From Carallia brachiata (taxonomy: Eukaryota; Streptophyta; Magnoliopsida; Malpighiales; Rhizophoraceae), in the NCBI GenBank assembly GCA_021464245.1, contig JADCRB010000016.1, positions 10,877,122 through 10,941,121 of the forward strand: a stretch of 64,000 nucleotides of DNA, given 5' to 3'. The translations under genes were made by a program, and so were the position numbers. Every line of letters begins with the position of its first letter. Position 1 is the first letter of the stretch. Positions 35,737 to 49,700 of the stretch are shown here, one piece after another. Below the pieces are notes generated by a model, which searched no databases, had not been told where the DNA came from, and saw only the letters and a list, made by a program, of their open reading frames with translations.

Positions 35737-38700
35737 AAACGTTCTTTTCCTTTTTTCTCTTTGGGAATTGGGGAGGTACAAATCAATGGAAAAAAAAAAT
35801 CCAAAGAAGTTATAAAAAAAAAAAAAAAAGGGTGTTATAATCTGTTTCATCTATGATTTGAGCTTCTAGATATGAGTTTCTGATGATAAGTTGGGATTCC
35901 TTTGCAAATGTAATTAATCTTAGTATCTTCAATGAATTTATCATGGAAATAAAATAAGAATTTAAAGTTCAAATTTCTTTCTTTTTTTTTTTTTTTGGTT
36001 TAGAGGAAATTTTATTTAGTTTATCCTTCATTGCTTCAAGAAAGTCAAAAATAGTCACTTATGTGGATCGAATTGAAGCCAAGTCTTATTAATGGATATC
36101 TATCCCACAACAAGGAAAGATATTAAAAGAGAAGAGTCCACCCCATTTATTTGGCGGTCCCCCTTGATGGATCTATTTCATTTGTTAACTCCTCTGCTAT
36201 AATTAATCATGGGAAGCTAGACGTAAGCTTGCATACAAGAAACATAAATGTAGACTAAGATTTTCAATTATGAGTTGCAAACTATAATGGGATTGTTGTG
36301 ACTAATCGCACGTATGCATTTTCATGCGTATGCATTTGCATTTACGATTAATCTAGTAGTGGTTGCAATTGATGTGGTTGTACTTCCATACAATTGTCAG
36401 TCAATCATAGTAAAATTATGGTTCCAACTGGTAACACGCTGCAATTTAAAAGCGCGATTTACATATTGTTCAAGATAAATAATTCGAGGGATTTTTTAAT
36501 TTGATTCTCTTAAAACAAAGTTAACTTAATGCTAGATGTGAGGGTGAAAAAAAATTAAGTGGGGTCTGGTTAGAAAAATAAGTTACGTAATATCAGGTTG
36601 TTTGAAACATAAAATCGTCATTGACTACACTCCGCAAAAAGAGTAAGTAAACACATCAAACACCATAATTTTTTTACCTGAGCACAGCCAGATGTCATCA
36701 TAGTAACAATCTCTAGAACCAAACCTCTTTCTTCTCTAAAGTCTAAACGAAAACCATAACATTAGAGTGAATGGCATTGATTTGTCGTGCAATGGTTAAA
36801 AGATTGATTAGAACCTAGCTATTATCCACCTACTTTTGCCGCCTAAAATTAATATTATATCACTTAACAATGGCACTCAACTTGTTGCCTATATAGGCAT
36901 ATACCAAATATTTGCTAATTACTTGAAGCAAAGAATGGGACTACATAGTTGTTCAAAGTAAAGTGAGAAGAATAATAGCCATATGTGTAAAAAATGAGAT
37001 GGTGTCACGAAAGTCTTGCATCCAAATGAGGCAAAATGGTTGCTCTCAATTTCCCCCTTTTTGGCAAACTACAAGAGAGGGAAACATGTGATCTTTGATG
37101 ACCTTTCGGTGAGAGAAGGCTAGCTATAAATCTCATGTCTACTACTACAACAATCTAACCCCCCCATGCAAAGCCCCTTTTTACATACGATAGGGCTAAA
37201 GTTTAATAATCTCTAATCTTTTGGCTTTCTTTAATCTATACTACATGAGATAGACATAGCTAAGCTGCATCCTTGCATGCCCTTGATTGTCAAAATAAAA
37301 CTATATATGAAGATGGAGTTAATTAAGTTTCCTCATTAATAGTGGCTTTTTCTGATTTGAGTGAAAAATGCAATCTCTCCAAAATAATTATCTGTTGCTG
37401 AAATTGGAAGAGAACAACCAGAAATTAAAGTATGGTCCGTTTGGATTCATTTATTGTAAAATCAAATTAAGGGAAGGAAATGTAAGGCTATTGGAAAATA
37501 TATCAATAGATAACTATATAAGTTCGTTTTTAACAAAAAAGTACTAAATTACAATTGCAATTAAAGAGGCGGGACTCTTTATGAAAGAAGAGTGACCCTT
37601 TGTGGGAAGACATGACCCTTCATGAGTAGAGTCGCGTCTGTTCATGTTCATGGGAAGACACATGATCCTTTGGGCAAAGTAGTGATTATTTAAACATGAG
37701 TCAGAATTTTAATAGATGACTATCTAAAATCTATAAATAAGATGTCTTTTTTGCCCAACTGTTGTTAATTTTCTGACTTAGTTTATTCTTCTTAAAGGTT
37801 ATTTTCTTCTTATACTCGAGAAATTATTATTAGAGGTTTAGAAGAGTTGCTCCCTGTAAACTCAAGTCTTTATAAATTTTAAAGTGATTCGTCGTGAATT
37901 CTGTAGCAATTTGAGACGGGGCGAACATTACTTTAAAGATAGTGATTATTTATTATACAAACTTTTTTTGATTTCTACTTTCTTTTCCTAACAGAGGCCA
38001 CGCAACCTTAATTCATGTTAAAAAGTCGCTTGAAATTTCATCGGGATAAAGTAGATTTATGCAGTTTGTCATTGGCTGATAAATTAACCCATGTTTGTGG
38101 GTGTTTTTGTTCTGTTGGGATTTTATTGGTCCTCCAGTTTTGTTTGGGACAATATTTAGGGTCATTGACAACTCAGCAGGGTGCTTTAGATAGTTTTCAT
38201 AGAACTTTTGGTCTAACTCTTGATCAGGAGGTGCATTAGGTGTTTGCTGTTATTTCTTTTTTGTTCTTGCTTTTCTTTTTTTTATTTTATTTGAGATTTT
38301 TGACTACTTTCTTTGGCCATGGGTGCCTCGAATAAAATTGCTATTCATTGTCGTTCAAAAAATGAAAAAAGACATATGAAAGGGATTTCTGTATTTGTTC
38401 AAGAAAATAACTTGTGATCTGATTCTTTTCGATCAGTAAGGGGAAAAAATACAAAGATGTGCAAAAGAGGTACACGTGAATTAATGCATTATAACTAAAT
38501 GTATTTTTTTTTATAACAAATTGCTTAATTTTTGAAAAGATAATAAAAATATTTTTTATTTATTTTTTTATTATAAAAACAAAGTTTTTTATTGTAAAAA
38601 CAAAACCGTTCCAATATATCAACTGTTTGTCTCGCTTTTACGTGTCCATGTAACTGGAACCTTCCAGTAATTGATATCCAATTTGCTTTTACATTTCATC

Positions 38701-41475
38701 AAAGATGATGTATGGCTAATGCAAATCTTGGGGTAACTAGTACTACTGCCACCACTGAGAACCCCATTTGCTATAACTACATTGCCTTTTTTTGCTTTTT
38801 TACAATTATTGCATAATCTTATAGTATCAAACAGTAAGGAAAGTGTATACTAAGTAACCTCGAATGTACACACTGTCAATTATTTGATAAAAACAAATAA
38901 GAGTAACAAAGTAATTTTTATTTATATAATTTTAAAGTAGTTATTTATTTTTTACTGTATTTAATAATTTATTTATATTTATTTTTTTTAATTTAATTAT
39001 CTAATAATTTATATCACTTTATAACTATTTTAAAATTATTTAACTAAAATCGTTACACTTTTTCCAACAAATAAATTGAGAAACAAAAAAGAGCTAATGA
39101 TTCATTGGGAAGACCAGTATGAAAATATTATTCTATATAAGAAAATGAGGATCATATAATTATTATTATTAAACACTACTTTCTTTTCATCTCTATCAAT
39201 GAAAATTATGTACTACACTTGTTTAAATAGTTTCATTGAGATCGACCTTTTGAAGCATGTCATGTGCGCTTTGATTAAAAGTGAAGAGAAGAAGCATATG
39301 ATCTCCACCCACATATGGCAGCCGGAAATTAAATGATATCCAAAGCCAGCTGTGACAAAAGGAAGGTGGTGGACTCATTTACTTGCGGCGATTATAGCTG
39401 AATATCATATTTCCCTGCCTCCACAGTTTTTTTTTTTTTTATACCCTTTTTTTTGTATCTTTCCAGCTATAATTTGCATGGGATTACATTTTTTTTTTTT
39501 GATAATTTATACCGATTTTATTAAACAATGTGAGTCAAGTTAGAAATTCGAATAATACAAGCCTTAAATTGAATCTCCTACTAATATTCTTACAAACTCA
39601 ATTGTGGATATTGCATTTTTTTTTAATGAAAATGAAAAATTTGTTGGTTTCATTTTCACCTCGCTTCTACTAAATGAACCTTGGCGCTTTGTACATCCGC
39701 AGCACAAAGTTTACAGCACTAATATATAGTAATTTCTATTTTGCAAGCTAATTTTGTTTTCTTCTAGAATTTCGTACAGTAAGGAAGCATCTCAAGCCCA
39801 GTAAGGTAGCATCTCAAGCCTTTATTGTATATTCTTAAAAAACAAAGAATTTCTAGCTAGTTTGACTTCTTTCTTTTTGTGAGTCAAATAGAATTACAAA
39901 AAAATCTACTTTTTTTCATGCGGAATTTCCACCACACAAAGCAGAATAGGGGAAGGGTCCATACTGCGCCAGCAGTAAATTAATCAGCTTAATATTTAGG
40001 GTTTTGCGTACGCAATTAAATTACAACTCGGTGATATAGCTAAACTGCCTACTATATAGTATTTATTGTGCTATCAGGCCCACTATATAGATACACGTGG
40101 ATTGATACGCAGAAGGCATGTAATTAATTCAATGATATCCAACGGTCTATTTGTTTTTTTTTTTAAATTTAATACACTTTTTACAATCCAACCGTCTAGA
40201 TTTCTGCATGTTTACCGTAAGCACTCTTAGGTGTGATTGAATAGGATTTCCATTGTACCACTTATTAAATTGGAAATAAATTCACAGGCGTTTTTAGTAG
40301 ACATGGAAAGCCTACAGAATCCTAACCTTGTTAGAGAACGAAAATATGTCACTCAAAAACACTGAACTAGGCTTTTTTTTTTTTTGGACTATCGTGATAA
40401 CTATCTCACCGATAGTTATCAAATTCTTAGGTTGAGGTCGGCCTTTTACTTGTTGGCATTTTCATTCAACCTCCTCATAGGGAGAACACATCACCGAAGT
40501 ACTATTGAACTTAAAACAAGTATTCTTTAAATCTAACCACAATGTTAATAAGTCTCAAACTCATACGTTACGTTTATACTGAACATTCCTGTTATGGAAG
40601 GGAGTTCGGGCCCACGGACTTAAACCTAAATTAATATCGGGAGAGACACGTTAAAATAATATTAGAGTATCACCTCCAGTAATAATGGACTAGGAAATGT
40701 GTACTATTTTATATGATGTGCTTATATTTAAAACCATCCATAGTGAGCACAGCAGTAAACGCCAACTTGACATGTTGAGTGGAGAATCACGGCGATGCGT
40801 TATGGTGTCGTGCTTCGCCTGAAAGAGATTCCTTGTTATGAAAAAAACAAAAAGATATGCCTACAGTTCTACCTCAACCAATGGAGCAAGCCTAGCCCTA
40901 TGAACTTGGTCAGTAAAGAGGCTTCTTTGTGACAGATTATCTCTGTTGCCTCTTATGCACCATGTTCCCCATTAATGAGTACTAGATAGGGAAATTCTAT
41001 GGTGAATTCTTTCTGGATAAATAAAACTTACTTTGGGTCTCATAATTGTTTGGTTCTGCTAAGAAAATTTTACATTGTTTGTGATCATCCTGTACGACGT
41101 TTACAAAAGAACAAATACGTTTTCCCAATAATCGCTTGAAAGTACGCGGGAAACGAATTTTCTTACTTAACTTTGCGGAAATCCAACAAGGACTTAATAT
41201 TCATTGATCCAAAACGATTTTACATTATATGAATAGTATTTCATAAACGTATAATAAAGATGGTTATAGTAAAATAGTAGATATCGATGAAAAACTGCTT
41301 GTATGTGGTATAAAATATTATTTGTAGAGTACAAAATATTTTATATTTAATATAAAATTTTATTCAATCCATGAAAATTTCAATTAATCAAGCAATCTCT
41401 TTACTTTGATGATTGTTGAAATAAGAAAGAATTTTGAAGTATAGTAAGGTTAAATTGTTAAAGGTTTGAACACTT

Positions 41476-41777
41476 ATGGGTCGTTTGGTTTAAGAATTGA
41501 ATCGAAATCAAAATTGGAATCGGAATCAAGTGGAATCGGAAACGGAATGATTTTTTTTATGACATGTTTGGTTTATTCAAGAATCGGAATCAAAACCTTT
41601 TGTAGTCGTTTGTTTTAGTTCGGAATCGGAATCAATATCAAATATATGATAATATTTATTTCACTAAAAATAAATAACCAACAAAATACAAAAAATAAAA
41701 AATTATGAATATCAAAATAAAAATTAAAAATACAAAAATATTGTAACATAATTTCAAATTAAAAATATTAAATAACG

Positions 41778-41811
<34 letters not shown>

Positions 41812-42417
41812 TAATAATTTAGTTCACAATAACAATCATAAATATAAAATTCAAAATTAAAAAATAACATAAATTTTTATTAATAATGATAACAAAGAAG
41901 AAGTATGAATAATATTGTTATAATCAAAATGATATTGTAGATATTATAAAATAATTCATTATTAATAAATAAATTATTATTAAAATTATGAAATTTTTAT
42001 GCAAATAATTTTATTATTTATGGTTATTATTAATACTATGAAAATATAGATAATATTATTATCATTTTGTAATGTAATTATTATCCTAATTTTTGAAATA
42101 TTTAATTTTATTATAATATACAAATATTTATTATCATTATCATTATCATTAATTATTATTATTATTATTATTATTATTATTTATGAGATTTATTTGTAAT
42201 ATTTTATTATAAAATAATTTACAAAGTGAGAGAGAAGATGAGAGAATGATAATGATTAACTACCTAAAGGTGGGAATGGTGATTCCTATAGATGGGGGAA
42301 TCTCATTCCCAAAAATAAGGGAGTGAAAATGAAATTTTTCCCTACCAAATATCAAGAATGTGAATCACTCATTCTCATTCACATTCCCAAGCAAAAAAAA
42401 GCCAACCAAACACTCCC
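41476..42417. mobile_element. PIF/Harbinger-like MITE, about 942 bp
   Basis: The left end TGGGTCGTTTGGTT and the reverse complement of the right end (GGGAGTGTTTGGTTGGC) form imperfect terminal repeats, flanked by TTA at 41473-41475 and 42418-42420. The left subterminal part repeats GGAATCGGAATCAA-like units; the right part repeats ATTCTCATTCACATTCCC-like units. ATT/AAT microsatellites (about 41780-41815 and 42145-42180) fill the middle. There is no transposase frame. Confidence 0.65.
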
Positions 42418-43160
42418 TTAATTTTATCAATTATTCTTCCTTTTTCAAATTAGTTAGTCTAAATTTAGGATATCTAAATTAAAAAAAAAAAAGGAAAAAG
42501 AAAAACCTTCAAAGTAAGTCCTACATATCCAGTCATAGGTCCACTCCAGTCTCCTCTTCCTCTTATGGGTATCCATGCAAACAAAACTGAAGCTTGACAT
42601 ATATAATAATTTAATTTGGAAAATATAACTAATAATGCCAAACTAATTGGAGCTGCTTGCATGGATTCATTTTTAACACTAGTAATGTATCCACTGTCAC
42701 TACGCTTAACAGACACATACGGGACAGAAAATAATAGCCGGTAGAAATCAGAAAATCGTGGCACAAACAAGCAGTCTTCAGTTTTGATCATATTTATTAT
42801 GTTCTGTGATACAATCGAATCTTTTTTTTTAACATTTAAAAGTTTATTACACCATAAGTTATGTAATAAGAATAATTTCTCTACTTACATAAATTATGTT
42901 AACTTTTTCCAAGATTACAACCTTGATACTTGAAACATAAAGGTTTAAATTTTTTTATCACTCGAATGTTCATGAGGGGATACGTAATAGACTTTTTTTT
43001 TTTCTCGTTAAAATAAGTAAGTGAGGATAGTACTTCACAGTTTTAGTAAAAAATATTACAATTATGTATTTAAGAAAATGCAGAACAAATGAATAGTGTG
43101 TTATAAGTGAGTTGTAAGTTTAGTCCAATCACTTGATCTGGATACAAAAAATTGAAACTT

Positions 43161-43412
43161 CTAATAATGCAGGTTTACAAGTTGATCATGATCATTGGAT
43201 TTAAGCAAACCCACTCTAGGGCTAATGGAGTGCATCACATCACTTTCTAACATTATATCATCTCCACCTAACATAGCACGGTTTGCAATGGGAGAAAAGA
43301 GCCACCTCATGTTTTTATGATCCTCATGAATACCCCCTACTCTTTCCTTTTCCTCAATATAATTATAAGCTTTGCCTAAGGGACCACCAAGCAAAGCAAT
43401 AGAACTTTTCAA
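43161..43412 (-). CDS. Hypothetical 83-residue open frame
   Basis: An ATG-initiated frame, MKSSIALLGGPLGKAYNYIE onward, with balanced composition (NMRWLFSPIANRAMLGGDDI, then MHSISPRVGLLKSNDHDQLV) that stands out from the AT-rich surroundings. I recognise no family. It could be the last exon of a small-peptide gene (a possible acceptor, 'aattgaaaag', lies just before the frame), a non-coding transcript or chance. No signal peptide or clear promoter was found. Confidence 0.2.
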   Translation of the reverse strand: MKSSIALLGGPLGKAYNYIEEKERVGGIHEDHKNMRWLFSPIANRAMLGGDDIMLESDVMHSISPRVGLLKSNDHDQLVNLHY

Positions 43413-44189
43413 TTAGACAACCAGAGAACTCGTCCAATTTAATGTGCCCACGCGGCAATTTTCTATGACCTCAAGAGACCTACGGTGGACGTATTTGGCT
43501 TTTGTCCTCGTTTCTTCATTAAAAACAAAACCTGTAATTAAGTCATCTATTATGATATAAGAAATAGCCTCTCTCTTTTCATAATAAATCTCCTGACTAA
43601 CTTCTTTTTTTTTTTTTTTATAAAGTAGGCTAAAAGACTATACAAAATATATATATAATCACAACAACGCAAACACAAAATTAAGAAGTCTTAACAAAAT
43701 ATTTTAATAAATCATATTAAAAGTACGAGACTTTTTTGTTTTTTTCCAGTTGTTAGGAAAACCCAACCATCGTGACGCTCACTTGAAATATGGAATATAA
43801 TTTGAGATCGTATGATTAATCCATACGGTCCTAAAGTGTGTTCTTACCTATCAAGCCAAACATGGGTGATTATAACAGTAAGTATATACTGATCTTACTC
43901 CAATTTTCTAAAAATAACCTCAAGAGATTATAAACAGCTAAAATACCCAGTGATTGGTCGCCGAATTTGCTAACTGCTTGTTCGTCTAAAAGGGGTAGAG
44001 GAATGGAAGTATAAAAATTATAATTCTTTTTGGCCCCGTAGTTGTTATTTTAGAAATAATTTGATAGTTTCAATCAAATAATTTTAAAGTAATTACTAAT
44101 TAATATAAGTTATTAGATAATTAAATTTATAAAAAATAAAAAAATAAAAATTATTAAATTTATTAAATAAAATTATATAATTATTTATT

Positions 44190-44197
<8 letters not shown>

Positions 44198-44231
<34 letters not shown>
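44198..44231. repeat. TA microsatellite
   Basis: An uninterrupted TA dinucleotide run of about 34 bases in AT-rich intergenic DNA. Confidence 0.9.
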
Positions 44232-44236
<5 letters not shown>

Positions 44237-44934
44237 ATATAATATTACTCGTTATAATTGTTGATCCCACCACTTTCAATGCAAATTTAACTATTCTGTC
44301 CCGTCCTCCAATTCATCATTAATTGCTGTACCCTTCATATCTTTCATGGCTACTTGATGACCTGGCCGATCAACTGATGAACTAGTTTTAAGACTGATCA
44401 TCCAAAACGACCTGGATAGAGCATTCATTTGGTCAGTTCAACCATTGGATTGGTTGATCCGGCGGCCCCCACTATTGACCAAGTTTTTTTTTATTATTTT
44501 TTATTTTGCTGTATTTTGTTTATTTTTATTTGTTGACAACATTATTTTTTATATTACATTACGATCTTAGAATACTTCTGACATTAAACCAAGTATTTCT
44601 CTTAGTTCAATCAAGTCTCACAAATAACGCACCAAAAAAGCTCACAAATTACAAATAACTCTATGCTATTTCATATTCATTTTTATCATTAATATGCATT
44701 TTTTTGTGATCCAGATTGATTCTCTCCAGATCAACTTCTATGGTACAATTATGTAGAATAAGTAAATGATTGCCTACTACAAGTCCAATGCATTTAATGA
44801 TAAGCTTAATTAATGGCCTTCAAAATTAGGCCAGGAAACAGGAATATGGACCACCATGAAAGAATGAACGAACACAAGGCTATTTATCCCTACTATAATA
44901 GGCATGAGTTCATTCACCAAGAGCAACCTTTTTT

Positions 44935-45110
44935 TTTGGGGGGGGGGGGGGTGAGCTAGAAGATGAAAGCATTTTATTAAATATTGAAATGTGTTGAACA
45001 AGAGAGGTATCAGAATTTAAACATACGTCATGTTGCAACGATTCATTTTTCCCTGCTAAGGCTAACTTTGCAAGTGCATGGGCTTCTCCATTGAATTGGA
45101 GAGCAACCTT
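44935..45110 (-). mobile_element. 3' end of a LINE-like element
   Basis: Minus-strand translation gives VALQFNGEAHALAKLALAGK, which resembles the N-x-x-A-H-x-L-A-K end of plant LINE RNase H domains. It is followed by a short 3' tail with AATAAAATGCTTTCATC and a C homopolymer. Only the tail of the element remains. Confidence 0.45.
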
Positions 45111-46735
45111 ATATAAATATAGGAGAAATTGGCTAGCTTGATATTTAGAAACTATCCCTCAAATACAGAAAAGATTTGGTGGAAATTAATTGTGATTAAT
45201 AATTTAATATGGCCTAAACGTTGTGATACATGAGGCTAATTAGTTTCCTGTTTTCAAGGCCAAAAGAAAAGGTAGCAATGTGTTTGACGTGTAGGTAAAG
45301 GAACTAGTTTGGTTTGTGTAACTAAAGTCTCTCCTTTTACTTGTTTCACATGCAGCCCCATGCGGGACAAATAAAAAAATACTCCAAAACCTTTCCAATT
45401 TTTTTAATGTAATCCTAAATGTTTCATTCCCTTCATTTCAGTTCTAAATGTTACCGATCTTTTTTCATGTGGTATACTGATGAATAGAATGTGAGTCAAA
45501 TGTTAAATTAGACGGCCAAGCATCAGACATATATATTCAAGATAATTATTTTATACCTATCTCTCACATTTGACTATGTAAATAACCAAAATTCACTCAA
45601 AAAACCAAAAATTTGTTCAAGATAATTATTTTAGGATAATTATCTGTATAAAAAATAAATATTGTGATAATTATTTTATATGTATTTCTCATGTTCAACC
45701 GTATAATTTAACATTTGACTCACATTCCGTCCATGAGTGAACCTCATTGAAGGAATTGGTAATATTTAGAATTGAACTGAAATATTAAAAAAAAAAAAGT
45801 GATAAATTTAAAACTACATTGTAAAAATTAGAAAAGTTTAGAATTATTTTTTTTTTTCGTTTGCTTATCCCCATGCCATGATATTAATAATTCCAACTTA
45901 TACAGCTTGGTAAACTTTTTTTCTCGTACTTTCTCTATACTTTCCTACGATTACTTTCTTCCCTTTGTCACAGCATCGACCAACTGCTTAGTGCATCCAT
46001 TACATGAGATAATTTAATGAAAGATAAGTCGGAAGGGAATTACGCTTCTTTGAACTGATCATAGTATGCCAATTGCAATAAAGGCCCATCTCGTTTAACT
46101 GACCCATTATATTCTTGAAGAGGCAGCCCAGTCCATTTGCGTTTAGCTGTGACCGGACTTCCTAGCCGGAATGATGCATTCACTGTCCATTTGACAGGAA
46201 CCCGACTGGTCGCAGACCACAGATGTATTTAGAAAGCATGCCACAGAAATTCATCTACTAGAATTGGATGTTTTACTCCCAGAAGCTACATCAAATTTAC
46301 TTTAACTTGATGCCTACCAAAATTTCTCAAATATCTAACATTGAAAGTAATAAATTAACTTGATGCCTACACAATTTGTCAAATGTATTTCTTCTGCTAT
46401 ACTGCACTAGAGTAAAAATAATTTACAGGATCGTATTTAAACACGCTGGGGAACTTCAACACAGCAGTTGTGGAACTCCTCTATTACCAAAAGCTGCTCC
46501 TTTTCAAAAAAACCACGGCCATCTGAAGCTTTCCGCTTCCAGCTAATATGAATCACATCCTAGTCAATGCTCTACTTTTGGGGCAAAAGGCAACATCCAA
46601 ACAGCCTGTGTTTTCTTCCCATTTGCTCACTGGACTTTCAGGAAGAGGCCTCCAACTAGGATAAGTGGCACTGCCTAGGCAAGCACTGGTTGTCTACTAG
46701 GAAAACATAGGAGCTCAGTGTGGTGTTCTAGATTA

Positions 46736-49700
46736 TCAAAAGTTCCATCGCTCTAACTGCCGATGTGCTTCAGCCACATCTTTCTGGACCTTTTTCCTTC
46801 TATAGAATATTGGACAATCCCGACTGTCAACAAAATAAAATTTTCATTAAAAACGAAAGAGCATAGACAGAAAAAAACATGAAATGACTGATGATCAAAC
46901 AGGTGTGTTTAAAGAATCATGCTTCCTTCTATTACTTCTAATTTCTTCCCCAAATCTAGAGGAGAACAAACATGCATTGAGACAATTTCTACTCTAAGAT
47001 CGAACTAGGCATATTTTATGGCATTAAAGAGTTAAAGTTAGCAAAACCTAGTGCAAAGCACATCTTGGTGAAGGGAGCCTTGGCACTCCTGGCACTGTGT
47101 CCATAATCTCCCAAAAAGTGACTCCAACTCAGACACTGCAACCAATTTATATTTCTTGAGTTGGCAAACTCCGCACATCTCTCAATGCATACATTTGTTA
47201 GCTCATATCAGAATACAGAGTTCTATAGAACTACATACCTTGCGAAACTGTTTTGCAGTATAACTCTGCTTCTCTTCCTTTGCAGTGTTTGCATAGAGTT
47301 TGATCAGAATTGCTGGTAATATATCCATTTACAATACAGAAAACAAAAATTAAACCCATGGACAAAATTCAAGGAGACAGAATCATTTTTACATTTATAA
47401 CAAAACAATCACAGAGAAACAAGCATCTCCCATATATAACTGTTGAACTGAACTATCCACAGACAATGACTAAATATTCATTCCATCTCCACATGAGACA
47501 AACAGCATTCCTCCAATTAGCTAAAATAGAAAAATTGGAAAAACAGAGAAGTGGACTCGCTCAATTACTTCTAACAAACACGAGTTCCCTTAAACTTGAA
47601 TGACTGGTTGTTTGCCTAAATTCTCCCAGCTACATCTTGCCTTTTTCACAAACTTTGGATCAACATGTACCAAGGACCAAACCACATATCGACTAGATCA
47701 TGAAGTTTGAAATAAAAGCCCATGTAGGCTCAGAAGAGAGAAAACTATGACATGGCTTCAAATCTAATCTCAACGGTCGGCTGGACCCTGAGCTATTCAA
47801 GAAGCAACGAAATCAGATTCTAACTTCTATGTTTTCACTTAAATACTAAAAAGGAGCACCTGCTATTGAACTGTAACAGTGGTTTCTTGGTAGAATTCCT
47901 ACTTTCAGAGCATGGCATTAACAACCTTAAAACAGAAAAAGAAGTTTCAAAAAATAACCATTTGTTCATGCAATACTTATCTCGAAATCACAGGTTTATG
48001 TAAGGCAGCACCCAAAAATATTAGACTGGTAATCAATCAAAGGTACAACCACCAAGAAATATTTTCAGAAAGGTTGGAAATAAAGCAGCCACACCTGATT
48101 AGTGCTTTGCAGCCAATGCAAGTCAGTTGTTTTTTAGCAAATTTCATAATGCCCCCATTTGTAGGAGTGGAGATGGAAATAGATCTTGTGTGACTTCCAT
48201 GGAGGAGTTCCTTACTAGCATTTTTCAAAATGGGCTCAAAAATCCTTAAAAGTGGCTGCAATGGGAACACCACTATTAGCAGGAATTCAAAAGAAAATCA
48301 TATTACAACTGCAAAAGGCTATAGCAGACAAACCTTGCTAATTTGATTTTCAAGATAGTATTGAGGGTCTATTGGTATGTTATTTTCAAGTACATAAATG
48401 GGATCTTCCGATCTCTCATAAGCCTGACCAGAGTAAGTTACAGCCAATGATAAGACTACAGTACTGGCAAAATTCTGTCAAAAGATACAAGCATAGGATT
48501 TCACAAGTTCACCAAAACAATTACCTTGGCACCCTTTGCAGCTTTTATAATGACATAAGGTACTCGATCTCCAACATTTGGAGCAGTGGCTGCATCTCTC
48601 TATAAACAATTAAACAGAAAGTTAATTATCCTCATAAACTTCCTGCATTTTATTATAAGTTTCAGTAAATTCCATACACAAGACCATGGTATCATGGTTG
48701 AACAGAAAACCTATGGGAATTGCTCACCAATATCATATTACATGCATGTGGGATAAAGAGGGAGAGAGAAAGTAGGAGAGGGAGAAAGAAAGTAGGAGAG
48801 GGCAGAGAGAGCGAGGGGGGCAGGAAGCAAGAGAAATCTTGGAAGTTTCTCAGGTGTGGTGGATCTCACTAAGCCATTGTATATAGCACATGATGTGCAC
48901 CAAACATAGGAAAATGTTCTCTAGCAGATTTTAGTGACACGTAAAACAGTAAAAAACAATCCATTTTCCTAGACATGTTATGTTTCTGCAACCAAACAGA
49001 CCCTTGGTCACAATTATCTCAACCACACAAGCCATAAGCAAAGATGGGCAGTGTATTGGACAATGCATATCATAGCAGAATAGAATAGGCAGTCCAAAGG
49101 TGCAACTTGAAGCACAAACCACCAAAGAAAAGGAATAGAACAAATCACACTAATAAAAGATCTTAGCGTTGAAAATAATGAAATCCATAAGCACCTTGCG
49201 CATGCGCTCTGCAAGTTCAACATGAGCAGCCTTTACTTCATAATCATCTCCTGTCTTTGTCAGACCCTGTTATAATTACATAAATACAGATAAAACGTCT
49301 CATTTTGACCACAGAAGATACCAAAATCCACTTGCAAGCACTTTGACAAAATCTCTCACCTTGGTAATAACCAGAAGTGATAGATCCACACGATTCTTTA
49401 GAAGATCTGAGATGGTATTCTTGACATATTGAACTGCTCCTGGTACATCTCTGTCTATCAGTATTTTATTAAGGCACTCAGTTACTAGGTTCTTAACCAG
49501 TAAACAGTTGTCTCTCCGAACTGTTTCGATGCCTGTTGATGCACATATGATAAATTATAGAACAAGTACATACAAAAAGCCCAAGAAAGTTGAACTTTCC
49601 AATTTTCACCTTTGGTATCCATTTTGTCAAATTTTTCTGGATTTGTCCAGAATAAACCAGCATATCTCTTCTTGCTAATCAGTAGATATGGATAATAAAC

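Larger units (their letters stand above)
35737..46735. other. Long intergenic region between MYB60 and POLD1 (convergent)
   Basis: About 11 kb without a convincing gene. 35.7-36.0 kb is the MYB60 3' end. About 37.5-38.3 kb is LTR-like (TATA-like 'tctataaataagatg', then direct-repeat-poor sequence and a 74-codon open frame at 38015-38239 with no recognisable family), but no LTR pair or primer site is visible. 38.9-39.05 kb and 44.05-44.2 kb carry related AT-rich repeats. 41476-42417 is a Harbinger-like MITE with ATT microsatellites. 43161-43412 (minus) is an unexplained 83-codon frame. 44198-44231 is a TA run and about 44937-44950 a G run. 44935-45110 is a LINE 3' end. The rest is AT-rich with nothing recognised. 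Confidence 0.5.

Noticed and set aside
47912..48193. Plus-strand frames within POLD1
   Set aside because: Antisense or intronic shadows of POLD1 exons with no own signatures.
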